The position numbers were made by a program, and so were the translations under genes. From Fistulifera solaris (taxonomy: Eukaryota; Bacillariophyta; Bacillariophyceae; Naviculales; Stauroneidaceae), in NCBI GenBank assembly GCA_030295235.1, contig AP026127.1:746501-810500 (forward strand): DNA of 64,000 nt. Reading direction: 5' to 3'. Numbering within the stretch: position 1 is the stretch's first letter; each line of letters starts with the position of its first letter. The notes beneath the pieces were generated by a model. That model had not been told where the DNA came from, did not search any database, and saw only the letters and a list, made by a program, of their open reading frames with translations. Positions 44,155 to 56,131 of the stretch are shown here, piece by piece.

Positions 44155-46182
44155 GATTCTCACAAACAATACAATTCGTTCTATTGAAGTAGAATGAAGC
44201 AAGAGATCGATGATGACGGTCCTGCTGCCGATCGACTGTTCGCGTTTGCCGTGCGAGTGTCGCCGCTGGGGCGAGGAAAACGCAAGGCAAGTTCAAAAAT
44301 CGGGTTACTTTTGTTGCGGCATCTTTTTCATCTCCTCCTTCAACGCGCGTCGCGCGATTGGGTGCGCGGCTTGACGAAGGGATTGTCTCGTGACTCGTGA
44401 CTGGCTTTACCTCTGGACTCTGTACCAGCTTCTTCGATCCTAAGTTACCGACATACTGTGCACGCTCCAGAATTTCTGGAGACGTGGTTTTGGATTCTAC
44501 CGAAACGCGGTTCACGTTCTAGAAATTCTGGACACGGAGTTTTCGTTCATAACGAAAGAAAGTGCAAATTCCAGAAATTCTGGAATTTGCTATACTACGT
44601 CTTTCTCATCATACAGAAATTCTGTGGTGGTCCAGAAATTCTGGACCAGGTTTTTTTTGATCCTACCGAAATGCTGTTCACGTCCCAGAATTTCTGGAGA
44701 CGTGGTTTTGGATTCTACCGAAATGCTGTGCACGTTCTAGAAATTTTCGACACGGAGTTTTCGTTCATAACGAAAGAAAGTGCAAATTCCAGAAATCCTG
44801 GAATTGCTATACTACGTCTTTCTCATCATACAGAAATTCTGTGGTGGTCCAGAAATTCTGGACCAGGTTTTTTTTTGATCCTACCGAATGCTGTTCACGT
44901 CCCAGAATTTCTGGAGACGTGGTTTTGGATCCTATAAAAATGCTATGCACCTTCTAGAATTTCTCGACACGGAGTTTTCGTTCATAACGAAAGAAAGTGC
45001 AAATTCCAGAAATTCTGGAATTGCTATACTACGTCTTTCTCATCATACAGAAATTCTGTGGTGGTCCAGAAATTCTGGACCAGGTTTTTTTGATCCTACC
45101 GAAATGCTGTTCACGTCCCAGAATTTCTGGAGACGTGGTTTTGGATCCTATAAAAATGCTATGCACCTTCTAGAATTTCTCGACACGGAGTTTTCGTTCA
45201 TAACGAAAGAAAGTGCAAATTCCAGAAATTCTGGAATTGCTATACTACGTCTTTCTCATCATACAGAAATTCTGTGGTGGTCCAGTAATCCTTGACTAGT
45301 TTATTTTTTGATCCTACCGAAATGCTGTGCACGACCGAGATATTCTGGAGACGTGTTTTGGATTCTACCGAAATGCTGTGCACGTTCTAGAAATTTTCGA
45401 CACGGAGTTTTCGTTCATAACGAAAGAAAGTGCAAATTCCAGAAATCCTGGAATTGCTATACTACGTCTTTCTCATCATACAGAAATTCTGTGGTGGTCC
45501 AGAAATTCTGGACCAGGTTTTTTTTGATCCTACCGAAATGCTGTTCACGTCCCAGAATTTCTGGAGACGTGGTTTTGGATCCTATAAAAATGCTATGCAC
45601 CTTCTAGAATTTCTCGACACGGAGTTTTCGTTCATAACGAAAGAAAGTGCAAATTCCAGAAATCCTGGAATTGCTATACTACGTCTTTCTCATCATACAG
45701 AAATTCTGTGGTGGTCCAGAAATTCTGGACCAGGTTTTTTTGATCCTACCGAAATGCTGTGCACGACCGAGATATTCTGGAGACGTGTTTTGGATTCTAC
45801 CGAAATGCTGTGCACGTTCTAGAAATTTTCGACTCGGAGTTTTCGTTCATAACGAAAGAAAGTGCAAATTCCAGAAATCCTGGAATTGCTATACTACGTC
45901 TTTCTCATCATACAGAAATTCTGTGGTGGTCCAGAAATTCTGGACCAGGTTTTTTTTGATCCTACCGAAATGCTGTGCACGACCGAGATATTCTGGACAT
46001 GATTGGTTCGATCCTACCTGGTACCGAAATGCTGTGCACGTTCTTAGCTCCCCCAGATTTTTGAACAAGTCGAAATACCACTCGAAACTTGCTCGAAACA
46101 AGAGTTGTTCGCAGCATTGTATTGGTTGTCTTTGGCGTCGTTCTCCATGTTTTTGAATTCAAACAATAACATTCAGACTCAA
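44155..46182. other. Spacer dominated by a satellite array
   Basis: Outside the 44455-46060 array, only about 300 bp (44155-44454) is unique and may hold the coproporphyrinogen oxidase promoter. The open frames that cross the array are by-products of a repeat without stops. Confidence 0.55.
44455..46060. repeat. Satellite array, about seven units of about 216 bp, rich in CCAGAAATTCTGG palindromes
   Basis: The landmark CTGGAGACGTG recurs near 44476, 44695, 44910, 45129, 45347, 45558 and 45776, with a variant near 45992. Each unit carries several near-palindromes of the form CCAGAA(A/T)TTCTGG or AGAATTTCT, plus the constant blocks ACGGAGTTTTCGTTCATAAC and GAATTGCTATACTACGTC. Adjacent units are very similar, with only scattered changes, so amplification is recent. 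The last unit has a 7-bp addition that creates TACCTGGTA at 46015-46023. Confidence 0.9.
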
Positions 46183-46916
46183 ATGGCTTCACAAGAAGAA
46201 GATGAAGGGGCAGAGGAACTGAAAAACCTGCAAATAGCAAACAAAGATCGATGGGAGCATCTCCAAGACCTTCATCAGCAGTGCTTGCAACTGCCGTCGT
46301 CGGAGGCTCCCTCTGCCTCCATTGCAGCTTTCTTACAGGCCGAACGGGACGTTGTCGCCGTGCATGGCTCTGCAAATCACGAATGCGACGAATTATTGGA
46401 TGAACTGGAAGGCAAATGTTCGGGTGTCGATCGTTTTGGGGCAGAACTGGTCGAAAGGTGCAATCAACTTCACGAAATGAACCTTTTGTTTCAAGAAAAA
46501 TTCAGTTTCAAAACGATTATGTCGAAGAAATTGAGTATTCGATGCAAGAACAGCGGATGATGCAACGCAAATTAAAGCAATTGGAAGCTGAATTGGACCG
46601 CGAAGCCGATCAGACAGAAAATACAACGGTTGACAAACAAGAAAATGAACGCCTCCGCAGAGATCTAGCGTACTTGGCAAGTCTCGTAGCACCTGTCGTA
46701 CATACAAGTGATGGCACAGATTCTTGCAATATGAATGGCTTGTTGGTTCAATTACTGGACAGATACATGGCTTCTCCAGGTGATCCGTATCTGTCATGTC
46801 GTGAAGGGAATGTTGACAAAAAGCATGTGGAGATATTGAAGAATAGTTGGATGATTGAAACCTTCGACCACGATGATGACATGATTCGATTGACGGACTA
46901 TTTACAAGAGGATTGA
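46183..46916 (+). CDS. Coiled-coil protein, unknown function
   Basis: About 244 residues from MASQEEDEGAEELKN; the preceding frame has an upstream Met at 46105, but it overlaps the satellite edge. Most of the protein is charged helix with heptads (KDRWEHLQDLHQQCLQL, QLHEMNLLFQEKIQFQNDYVEEIEYSMQEQR, RKLKQLEAELDREADQ). It ends with a compact acidic segment (DDMIRLTDYLQED). The pattern of a leading helix followed by LHEMN...FQEK is loosely like the N-terminus of COG3/Sec34 Golgi-tether subunits, but it is too short for that family and I do not assign it. The frame slips at A5 46496-46500; one more A gives FQEKIQFQND. Its stop lies 11 bp from the convergent zinc-finger gene. Confidence 0.65.
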
Positions 46917-46927
46917 TATCTTCGGGC

Positions 46928-49849
46928 TTAGAATAATGCATTACGTTCAAAGGAAGAGATCGTGGCCTGATTCGTTGCTTCGATACGAGACACTTCAAGA
47001 TTATTGGAGAGCCTAATTTGCGCGTCTTTTAACAGCTCGGTCAATTCGTTCAACCTACGCAGCTGTGAAGCCACGCATTCGTACTCACGTCCTTGTACGG
47101 TCTGCGTAGCTAGACGAAGCTCTTCCTCGGCCGCTTCTTTTCATTGGCCAGGAAAAGGCGTCCCGCATCCGCGTCGGAATCAATCAACTTCTCCAATCGT
47201 CGCTTCTGGGCACGATTTCTTCGGCTTTGAACAATACCAATACAGCGCGGACACAGAAGGTCATCACCGGGTTCAGGATCTTTCATGGTATACCGTTTCC
47301 GAGCACAGCTCCAGTGATATGTGTTCGGACAAAATGAACAATTGTACAAAGGCTCCTGTGTATCTCCAGCTCTCTTCAAACAAGTGGAACATTTCGACGA
47401 TCTCTTTACGTCGTCGGGTTGGCGTGTTATGCTAGGGTATCGGCCAGAACTCAATTCTTCCACAAGTATGCGTAAGTCAATGAAAGGTGGCAAAGGTCTT
47501 TGGGGTAGGGTCGACAATGTCAGTGTAGGTTGCCTCTCGGGCACCTTCTTGACCTTGCGTTTTTCGGTAATTTCTTTTTCTTGATAACCTTTGCTTTCGT
47601 AACACTAGGAACTGGTTTCTTTTGATTCTTTTTTGGCGCTAATTGTCGAGCTTTGAAATTGAGCGCCTTGAACACGCTCGGATACATGGATCCAAGAAAC
47701 TTTGACTGCTCGTTTTGGATTTGCCATTCGAGCTCCTTCATGGTTGTATCAGGGTGTACGAATTCTTTTTGTGAGGATTTACTCGATTGGGCAACTGCTT
47801 TCTTTTGAGTCTCTAGCTCGTCCTGTTGTTTGGTGTAGGCTTCCATCGTCATCGCTCCAGTCTCGCCGCCTATTTCGATCACGAGGTCCATTGATGGCTT
47901 GTACGACCGAGGAGCTCCTGGTGGCCGGAACGCACTCACTGTAACGGGCTGGTGCGATCGCGGAAGGAGTTTGAAGCCCAAACTGATCAGTACTTGTGGA
48001 TACAAAGGAAAATCCGTTACTTTGTGCTTCGGCACAATCGCTACTCGAAGTGGTGGGGGTTCACTGTTACGACGAGCAAGTTCCCGTTGCGCACGTTCTT
48101 CGACTGAGGCAAGCTGAGTTTCAATCAATGTCTTCTTCTTCTCGTTGTTGGCTACACAAACCTTGGCACGACAATGGTACTTGTATCCCATAATAGAAAG
48201 AAAGCCCAGTCCGCAATCTACACACTGGTACTCTTCTAGTCCGTTCGAGAATGGAGTTGTGAGCTCATGACGTCGGATGTACAAACGCATTTCGGCTGCG
48301 TTTGTAAACGTTGTCTGGTTTAAAGTGGCGCCGTCATCTTTTATAACAGCTTCCCGATTCTGAACAAGCTTGCAAACAACAATCCTATCTGGGTAGGAGT
48401 CAACAGGGGCGGCGGGGTCTGCTTGAAATTTTCGGAAAGAAGGTGCGACCGGCGGTAGGATCTTCGATTTTTCTTGATCATAGATGTTTGCAATGTTCGT
48501 GGCGTTATCTGATCTACGCTGGTAAAGAGAACTGAACTGGCGCCGTCTTGCTAGAGAGTTGACTCCAGCTCTTGTTGCCCGCTCTTGAAAATATTGCCGG
48601 TATTGCATTTTGTATTTTGACCACTTTCTGTTAAGCTGAGCCAAATTCGAAGGAAGGCTTCCCGTTGGAGTAGCCCTGTCATCGGAAATAACTTCAACAA
48701 CGCCAAAAGATGTCAGAAACCGACTCCCCTGCGGGTGCTACGTCGAACGGCTTGTCACTTTGAAACTTCTTGGTATGACAAACCTTTTTCCCTGATAAAA
48801 AAGAGAGTCGTAGGTTGAGAATATTTGTCAAGGAGCACATGCATGTGTACACAATTACGTGAATACTCACTTTCATGGTACTGATATCCAAGAACACTCG
48901 AGAATATAACTCCACAATCAGGGCAGGTGCGATCTTTTCGGCGCCACGGAATTTCTTGTACTTTAATTTTCGTTCCGAATTTTCATCTAATTTCCGTCTG
49001 CCTTTTTGAACCGGACCGTCGGGTCGCTCCGTGGGCCGACAAACAAAATTTTGCTCGTGGTATTCCAGCGCTCGTGTCGATTTGAACGACTTGTTGCAGT
49101 GAGGACAATTGCTGACTTCCTCTTTCTTTTGTCGTTTGCGAGGACCCTTCGATGCGCCACGAGCTTGAAAGTCTTCATCCTGATCATCGTCGTACTCGCT
49201 TTCCGTGCCGTCTTCTGTAGAAGCTACTTTCGCGTGTCGTCTAGCGATTATCGGGCTAGCTTCGTCATCGGCATCCTCATCCGACTCGGTCGCCGACGGC
49301 GACGTGATTGAAGGATCCGACCCTCTAGCACGCTTGTTGTTGGTGCGTTTCGATCTGCCCTTTAAGGGTTGTCGATTTGCAGCCGGCTTGACGTCTTTCT
49401 CGTCGTCTTTGACAGAATCATCATCGGGCTTTCCTGCTGACGCATTGTCCTCTGGACTTTCCGGTCGTTCTTCTGGTCGGCAAACGTATTTATTCACATG
49501 ATAGTTGAGTCCGTAAATACTTGTAAAGACGGCACCGCAATGGGGGCATGTTTTTTCTTCCACGGTTGCCTTCTTTCCTCGCTTTTGCTTGGGTTTTGCT
49601 ACTTCCGGAGATGAGCTTGCCACATTCTCCGCTGACGCACGCTCCTTATTTTTCGCTCGATACTGGGGACGACAAACCGAATGCTCCATATGGTACGTAA
49701 ACCCGTACTGGCTAGTAAACTCACGTCCACAGTGAACGCAGGTGAGATCCGCGGATTTTTTTGTTCAAAGGCAAGGCTAGCTCTTCCTCCTCCGTTTCAT
49801 CTGCGTCTTCGTCCTTGCTAGCAGGACCGGGTTTCCTGGTTTCTGGCAT
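46928..49849 (-). CDS. Multi-zinc-finger and PHD-finger nuclear protein
   Basis: Two exons (49849-48871 and 48791-46928; 79-bp intron); about 947 residues. Five fingers of one type, C-x2-C-x12-H-x5-C, occur: CVHCGREF...HMEHSVC, CPHCGAVF...HVNKYVC, CPHCNKSF...HEQNFVC, CPDCGVIF...HERKKVC and CVDCGLGF...HCRAKVC. The fourth spans the intron. Acidic and Ser-rich linkers separate them. Near the C-terminus is a PHD finger (CSTCLKRAG, YNCSFCPNTYHWSC, LLCPRC), then a coiled coil. PHD fingers read histone tails, so a chromatin role is inferred. The span needs five one-base corrections in short runs (near 49756, 48935, 48705, 47575 and 47135). Each restores a finger or a helix, and together they give a clean frame. 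Confidence 0.78.
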
Positions 49850-50588
49850 GCTTGTGCGGATTGCAAATTTGTTGTTTGATAATTATAGTTATGATGCAAA
49901 AATAATGATAGCTGGTTGCTGCCACAAACAAAGAGTTTTGCCACAGATGCTGCTTCAAAAATCCTTTACCGCGGTGAATGCGGCTCGGACAAGTTCGGAT
50001 AAATCCATGTAGAAAATGTACTACCAGGCTACCAGGTACACACTGTGCGTGTCCCGGGAGGAGTTTGAGCTCTTTTAGTCGCGAGTCACTTAGCTTTTTT
50101 ATTTCGCAAAACTTCTTCCAACAAGCAAAAACTTTATGGAAGATACGGAGTAGCTATTTAATTTTTTTAAAAAAAAAATACGTAGTACAAAGGATATCCC
50201 CGCGTACCAGGTAATTGGTATCAGTCGCTTTAACATATGTTCTAGGGCGTTCTAAATGAATAATGAGGGGGGAAATGTCGGCTTTAATTGATCACTTTCA
50301 AGAATTCTAAATTCGAATCGATTGCGATATCGCTCCTAAGTGAACTCTAGTATAGTTGAATCAAAACAAGGTCGGTGGTAGCTCTATGACATTCATCTGA
50401 GAAAGTAGAAGGAGTAACTCTACTCTCTTTTCCGTGGTACTGGAGAGAAGTGACAGGCCTGAATGAGCCACGGAATTTTGCGAGGGCGTGAGTTTCATGC
50501 CAAATTTTACCTGATTACTATTTGTGATGCGGTAGACAGAGCGTGGGCCAAAAAGCGTGGAACGAAGTGCATTCGAAACAACGGCCGT
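49850..50588. other. Spacer between the zinc-finger/PHD and acyltransferase genes
   Basis: No gene. It holds TACCAGGTA at 50030-50038 (next to a 9-bp tandem) and at 50206-50214, and an A/T run at about 50160-50180. Confidence 0.5.
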
Positions 50589-53253
50589 TCAGATCAGGTC
50601 AAAATCATCGTGCATAAACTGCAAAACATCGGTAAACACTGCGGCGAGAATATCATAGTTCCTGTTTTGATTTCGAGGCGATTGAGGATATGTTCTTAGA
50701 AGCAAATCATGCATGCACGAAACGTTCCTACCTTGTAGTTTCTTTGTGTTCAACGCCAATCGCTTCAATAACTGAGGTCGTGTATTCAATGCCCGTCGTC
50801 CTACTTGTGCCGTTGCTAAAGTAGCGTATCATCTCCGGTTTATATTTCGTTCCATGTGGATGGCTTGTACCCGTATCGCTCAAATCCTTTTGTACTTCGT
50901 CGTTGACTGCTTCAGCCTCCACGCCTTCTTTCCATTCGATCGCTCCTTTTGGGCGTCGGCTGATACGGATGTGATCCAGCGGATTTGACGCGAATTCCTC
51001 ACCGGAGTGCTTCAATGCCCTCACAGAATGTAGTAACCAAGTTTGCGCCCACGCTAACGATAAATACGGGACAGAACCATCTCCACCATGCTTCTGGTGA
51101 CCCTCCTTCCAAAACCGTTTTGTAGGTTTCTTTTTCAGCAAAAGAAATCCGCCTTCTTGGACCCTTTCCTCCTCAATCCGGCCTCCTTCTGTTTCCCAGT
51201 AAACAGTTTCTAAGTTTGGGATTTCGTTGCTCGATGACTTTCTCTCTTCATTTCTTTTGCGATATGCGTAGCCGACTTCCGTTGGAATGTCAACGCCGTA
51301 GGCCATAATCACGTGTTTGATCAAAGGGCGCTCCCAAGTGCGATTCAGCATGTTCTTTACGTTGTCTCTCCAAAACGAATCTTTCAGTTGATTTCTTTTC
51401 ACTAGTAAAGGTTCATCAGGTTCGTTCCAAATCTCATTGAATATTTCAAAGACTCGTCCTTGTCCGGCAAGATGTGTTGTACGGGCAAATATAAGTCGCT
51501 GAACGCATGCAAATAAAGACTGAACAAATATTTCCTAAGACTTACCGGACTGCACGTCTCGTGGACCAACATGCAATGTTCTATTAACGGCACACGGTGA
51601 CTTTTCTTTCGCCGTGCAATTTTCTTCGACGATTTGTATCATAGGAATGTCAGAGTCCCAATCAGAGCGCTTGTATAAGAGATTTTTTAGAGTTGGGAAA
51701 TTCGCCCATGGGTCGCCGATGTCTTTGTTCTCTTGCGACTCAATGTCTAAGACGATATCGTCCAGACATGCCAGTCTAACATCAACGTGTTTCCGCTCCA
51801 TCTTCTTCTCGTCCCATTTCTCAAAGTCCCAGCTATCGCAGAATCCCATCTTCGTTGAGACCGGGTTCAGAGTATGTGTCGATCCAAAAGACAACTCCAT
51901 ATGCCGAGCCGCTTCGTCGGTTAGCGGCATTCCCATGTTCTCGCCTGAGATGACGGCTCGAGAGGATTGGCTGCTCCCAAGAGAGGGGCAGCTAAGCCAA
52001 CATAAGTCCAGATATGTTTTTCGATCCACTCGTGCCATAACGCGTCGCCTTCGATTTTGGCAAGTTCGCGCAACTGTAATGTTCTATCTTGCTCGTCTGG
52101 TTTCTCGTCATTTTCTGCATCGGTAGCTTGAGGCTCTGAGTACAGCCATCCTGACATTGTGCTGAGATAGCTAGTGCTTGCAGAGTTAGTTTTTGTCTTT
52201 TTGAGCCTGTCCTGTCGTGCTCTTTCTCGTTTTGCTGCTCGTTTCAGGAATCCCTCGAAGGCCTCTTGTCGAAATTCAGCTCGCAACCACTCCAAAAAAT
52301 ATTGGAAAACGAGGTTACCCATGCTGTGCGCAACGACTATACCGGGCAACTGACTGGTACTGACAGAGGCTTCCAGTTTTCTTCTCATATTCGCCAAATA
52401 TCCATCTCGCTCTTGCATCTTGGATGGCGTCAGTCGCCAATCGTATGGCAGCCCGATGAGATTACTCACGTCGTACCCCAAATGTTCTGCGAGCCACTGA
52501 ATCAACCACGCATAGACAGTATTTGTTCCTCCCATAAGCATTTCACTGCTGAAACCGTCGGGACTCAGGCTGGATATAGCATCGAGCCCTTCGTCGGGCC
52601 GCAACTTGCAACCCCGCTATCATTGGCGTCACTCTGATTGACGCCCAAAGCAATACACTCTTTCATGCAGCTCACGTCCAGGGTACTAGCTTGGACCAAG
52701 ATTTGCAAGTTCAACCATACATTATCCTGAATTTTGATATCACTCAAGATACCGGGACATGCTTTGAATTTCCAGGCAATGAGGCGCGTTGCTGCCAGTC
52801 CGGGTATTAAAAAGATGGGAGGCCGAGTTGTGTTGTGCTCGCCAGCTAAACCACTGCCACTTCGACGCAGTTTGTCACGCATTCTCAAAATGTTCGGATT
52901 TCTTCCCCAATGTTTATCAACGGGCGGATTGGCCGTACATATCTCTTCGACATCGGTTTGAAAGTCCGTGGAGCAAGTGTCCTCGGCATCTCCTTCCTCT
53001 AGGGTGGTGACGGGGGTGTATAACAATTTTGATCTTCGCAGTCTGGATCAGCTTGAATTGGATCTAGAAAGGAGTCCTCGAAAGCATCCAGGGAGAGCTT
53101 GTCAGTCACGAAATCGGAAAGAAGTGTTTCGGTCAGATGGGTTGTTGCAACATGAATATCATCATCGGAATGTGCTCTGTGAAGGAATAGGAATAGCACA
53201 ACGTATTTAAGAGAGAGAATCGTTGCCGCGGTCCAACGCTGAGTAAGAGGCAT
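50589..53253 (-). CDS. LCAT-family acyltransferase, PDAT-like
   Basis: Three exons: 53253-51546, 51458-50732 and 50661-50589; introns of 87 and 70 bp; about 836 residues. A signal-anchor (ILSKYVVLFLFLHRAHS-like) starts the protein; an upstream Met at 53361 is possible. Family landmarks are PPIFLIPGLAATRL (lid/oxyanion region), LIGLPYDWRLTP, VVAHSMGNLVFQYFL with the GxSxG-type nucleophile Ser, and YVGLAAPLLGAANPLRAVISGE. PDATs move an acyl chain from phospholipid to diacylglycerol, making triacylglycerol at the ER. Three slips (G5 53012-53016, AA 52610-52611 and near 51960) each need one more base. The C-terminal exons are supported by in-frame joins VQSGRVFEIFNEIW and ETTRNYDILAAV. Confidence 0.83.
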
Positions 53254-53947
53254 GTTTCCGGACGATGTTGAGTACGATCTCCTAAAGGACAGCCTATTGT
53301 TCTGTCGTTGACATTCACGCCGTTCAGTTTTGCAAATGTATCGCATTATTACGGTGCTCACAAACTATTTTCACGGTCTCTGGTCGAATGTATTTGAATG
53401 CCTCAGGTGTACGCTAGCATGAAGTAAGCATCGGTTGTCTCTGTAGTAAGGTAGCTGGTAAGATCATAAAGGATCGAATGGCATGAGATTCAATAATAAG
53501 ATGCAAAGTTGCGACGATAGCGATAATATTAAAATCATTGGAAACTCAATCAGGGCATCAATAAGTCACTGCGATGACGTTGGTGCTACTTTGAAATGGG
53601 GGGGAGGACAGACAAAAATGAAAGGGGGGGAGGGGGGAGAGGGGGAGATTTTGGCTTTAGAGCTCTTTGCGTACCCTGGTAGCCTTGTAACTTAAGCTAA
53701 AAACATCAATATACGGCTATTTAGAAACAGTCGGCTTCTCAAATCATATATACAAAACGTGATCCACACCAAAAAATCCTTACAGCTCGCAGGTAACACG
53801 GCTTATTGTTGCGCAATACCTGGTATTGCTGCAAGTTGAATTATCTTTTGGTTTTTTTTATGCTATTCCGCCCAAGAGCAGCGAGTAGACAAGCATTAGG
53901 CCTGGCTTGCGTATCCGGTGGCTAGGAACACTTTAAACTTTTTCGTG
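53254..53947. other. Divergent spacer with G-run tract
   Basis: It contains four G-runs of 5-7 bases (53598-53645) and one TACCTGGTA (53817-53825). No gene is seen. Confidence 0.5.
53598..53645 (+). other. Potential G-quadruplex
   Basis: Plus-strand runs of 7, 7, 6 and 5 guanines; the first loop is about 19 bases and the others are short. The tract lies upstream of both divergent neighbours. Confidence 0.5.
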
Positions 53948-55423
53948 ATGCCGTCGAACAATTGTAGCCGCGATACTCGTTCGAGAAATTCTCAAACACC
54001 GTCGTTCGACAAAAGCCGACAAGAACGTGAGCTGGAAGAGTTGAGACAGCGAGGATTGACGAAATTACTTAATCGGCATTTCACTGAAGCTGCACGTCGT
54101 GTCAATTTGGAGAAAGCAGCCATCGATGCTGCTCAAAAGGATTTGGAGCGAAGAAAAGCTCGGGCTTCTTTGTCGGCGCGACCGAACAAATCTGTAGAAG
54201 TATCACCTTTAGATGCCATGTGTTTACAGGTCAATAAATGGCAGAAAGAAACGCGTCGGAGAGAACGTGAGACGATTCTTATGTATCAGCGCTACGTCGA
54301 TACTTTTGGAAGGGCCGGGGCGTCAAAGCGAGCCAAGTCGGAACGCAGCACTCCCAAAATCCGCTCGGGAAATAAGACCAAAACTGTGCTTTTGCAGTCC
54401 GCTTCTCTTAGTCCTCTATTGGTCGAGGATAGATGTTCGAACCCTCTTCTCATTCAGGAAGCGACCGCTAAGTCTATGCAACATCGGGCAGATACAATGA
54501 CTGACGGCGAACCCGACAAGATATCTGAGAGCTCTTCACATGGTGTAAGCAGCCCACAAAATATTCAACTACTGGCTAACGTTTCTGATCTCTTCGAAAG
54601 CCAAGATCTTCTCAACAAAGACGATGTAATATCCCTCTGCTCAGGCCTAACATTGAGCTCAGAGCAAACTCGACAAGTTTTGAATCAATGTGAAGGAACA
54701 CTGGCTAGATTCTTGAAACGAGAGCTTGCTGAAGTTCGAGAACTAATGATGACTAAAGAGACCGATCACCCTGACATGACGATTATCTCGTGTAATGATG
54801 AATCATCGGTTTTTTCAACGAAGATAGCGGACCATGCTGAATTGATGGTAAAGAAAATGCAGTCGATTGTGGATGAGTTGCAAATCAAAAGTGAAGAATT
54901 CCTAGTAGATAGAAGTTCTGTTTTTTGCCTGAAAGAGGAGTGTGGGGTTAGACAAACTTGCCGCAACTGCGATCAGTGGTTTGCCGACGACGATGAATCT
55001 AGTCAACTGGAGCACGACCACGAATGTTACAGCGACAACTTTTTGACTGAAAATGATCTTCTGCATACAGATGACGTTAGACCCGAGACAAGGATACGGC
55101 AGTCTTCTAATGGGCATGGCGTCTATTACAGTAAACTCCGCAAGTCGAAGTGGCGTGGCTGCTATGTGCGTCATGGATTGTGGTTTGTAATTTCTCTTAT
55201 CGGTTTTTTCAAGTTCTACTCAGCAGGTCGGTCAGTCTCTGGTAAAGTCACTCATGAAAGGAGTGATGCCCGGACAAGCACCGTTAAAATCGATCAAATC
55301 GTACCTTCTTTCTACCTCGAAGCGGATGAAAAGATTGATCCGCCTGAAACCTTCAGAAATTCCTCGACTATTGATGAATACGTAAAAGTACACAGTAATT
55401 TAATGACTGCAGAGACTTGTTAA
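53948..55423 (+). CDS. Coiled-coil protein with C-terminal membrane segment, unknown
   Basis: 491 residues from MPSNNCSRDTRS; the frame is open upstream to a GTG at 53918. The N-terminal third is charged helix (QERELEELRQRGLTKLLNRHF, EKAAIDAAQKDLERRKARA). The middle is Ser-rich and acidic, with a helical stretch around DVISLCSGLTLSSEQTRQVL. A small Cys pattern occurs at LKEECGVRQTCRNCDQWF. A single membrane helix (GLWFVISLIGFFKFY) lies about 75 residues before the end. No family is recognised. The layout suggests a tail-region membrane-anchored scaffold. One exon, intact frame. Confidence 0.62.
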   Translation: MPSNNCSRDTRSRNSQTPSFDKSRQERELEELRQRGLTKLLNRHFTEAARRVNLEKAAIDAAQKDLERRKARASLSARPNKSVEVSPLDAMCLQVNKWQKETRRRERETILMYQRYVDTFGRAGASKRAKSERSTPKIRSGNKTKTVLLQSASLSPLLVEDRCSNPLLIQEATAKSMQHRADTMTDGEPDKISESSSHGVSSPQNIQLLANVSDLFESQDLLNKDDVISLCSGLTLSSEQTRQVLNQCEGTLARFLKRELAEVRELMMTKETDHPDMTIISCNDESSVFSTKIADHAELMVKKMQSIVDELQIKSEEFLVDRSSVFCLKEECGVRQTCRNCDQWFADDDESSQLEHDHECYSDNFLTENDLLHTDDVRPETRIRQSSNGHGVYYSKLRKSKWRGCYVRHGLWFVISLIGFFKFYSAGRSVSGKVTHERSDARTSTVKIDQIVPSFYLEADEKIDPPETFRNSSTIDEYVKVHSNLMTAETC

Positions 55424-56131
55424 GTCTGCGCAAGTGACTCTAGAACATGGAAGCGCAACATTTATAAATGTTGTGCGAGGAGTGTCGTGGTCTGAAAGTA
55501 TTGTATCTGCGAGCCGGAAAAAGCAACATGGCACCGTTGATTTTTCAAAAACAACATTCAATAAGAAAAACCTAGCCGAGTTCATCCTACAATAGACTGT
55601 TTCAAACAAACTCGAAAAGCGATGGTTTCTGTTTTAAAAGGTTTTCATTGCTATTTTTTACGCCGTTCGTAGACTACTTTATTTCATGGGACACAAATGG
55701 ATCGATGTCAGTCCTGAATGCACAAGGTGACCCCATAACCTCATCCTTTTCAAGTTTGAGGTCACTGAAAAGTAACTTTGAAACGGACGTCATCTGACGA
55801 AATTTGGCGCCCATTACCGGAATGGTTGTATACAGCGTTGTAGACAATTCAATGATGAAAGTCATTTGAAATTTGTCCCTGCGACCCGTTGAGAAGAAAA
55901 ATGTGACAAAGAAGATGCGCGATGACTTTTTTACTATGACATATTGAGTATCCGGAATGTGCATTTAACGGTAGACGGCGGATCATTTTTGCACCTCAAC
56001 CCCTCCGACGACCCAACGACTTTTTCATTCGACGAAACTTTTTGTTCACAAATTCTCGTTTCAAATCTTGAAACGTTCGAGAGAATAACTGAAGCATCTT
56101 TCATTACAAGACAAACAACAACTTTGCAAAT
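55424..56131. other. Spacer
   Basis: Nothing supported. A minus-strand frame at 55674-55964 lacks any family signal. Confidence 0.4.

Noticed and set aside
44458-46156. Long plus-strand frames across the satellite (up to 169 codons, repeating peptide)
   Set aside because: They follow from a repeat unit lacking stops in more than one frame; start and end points fall at unit changes, and there is no gene-like context.
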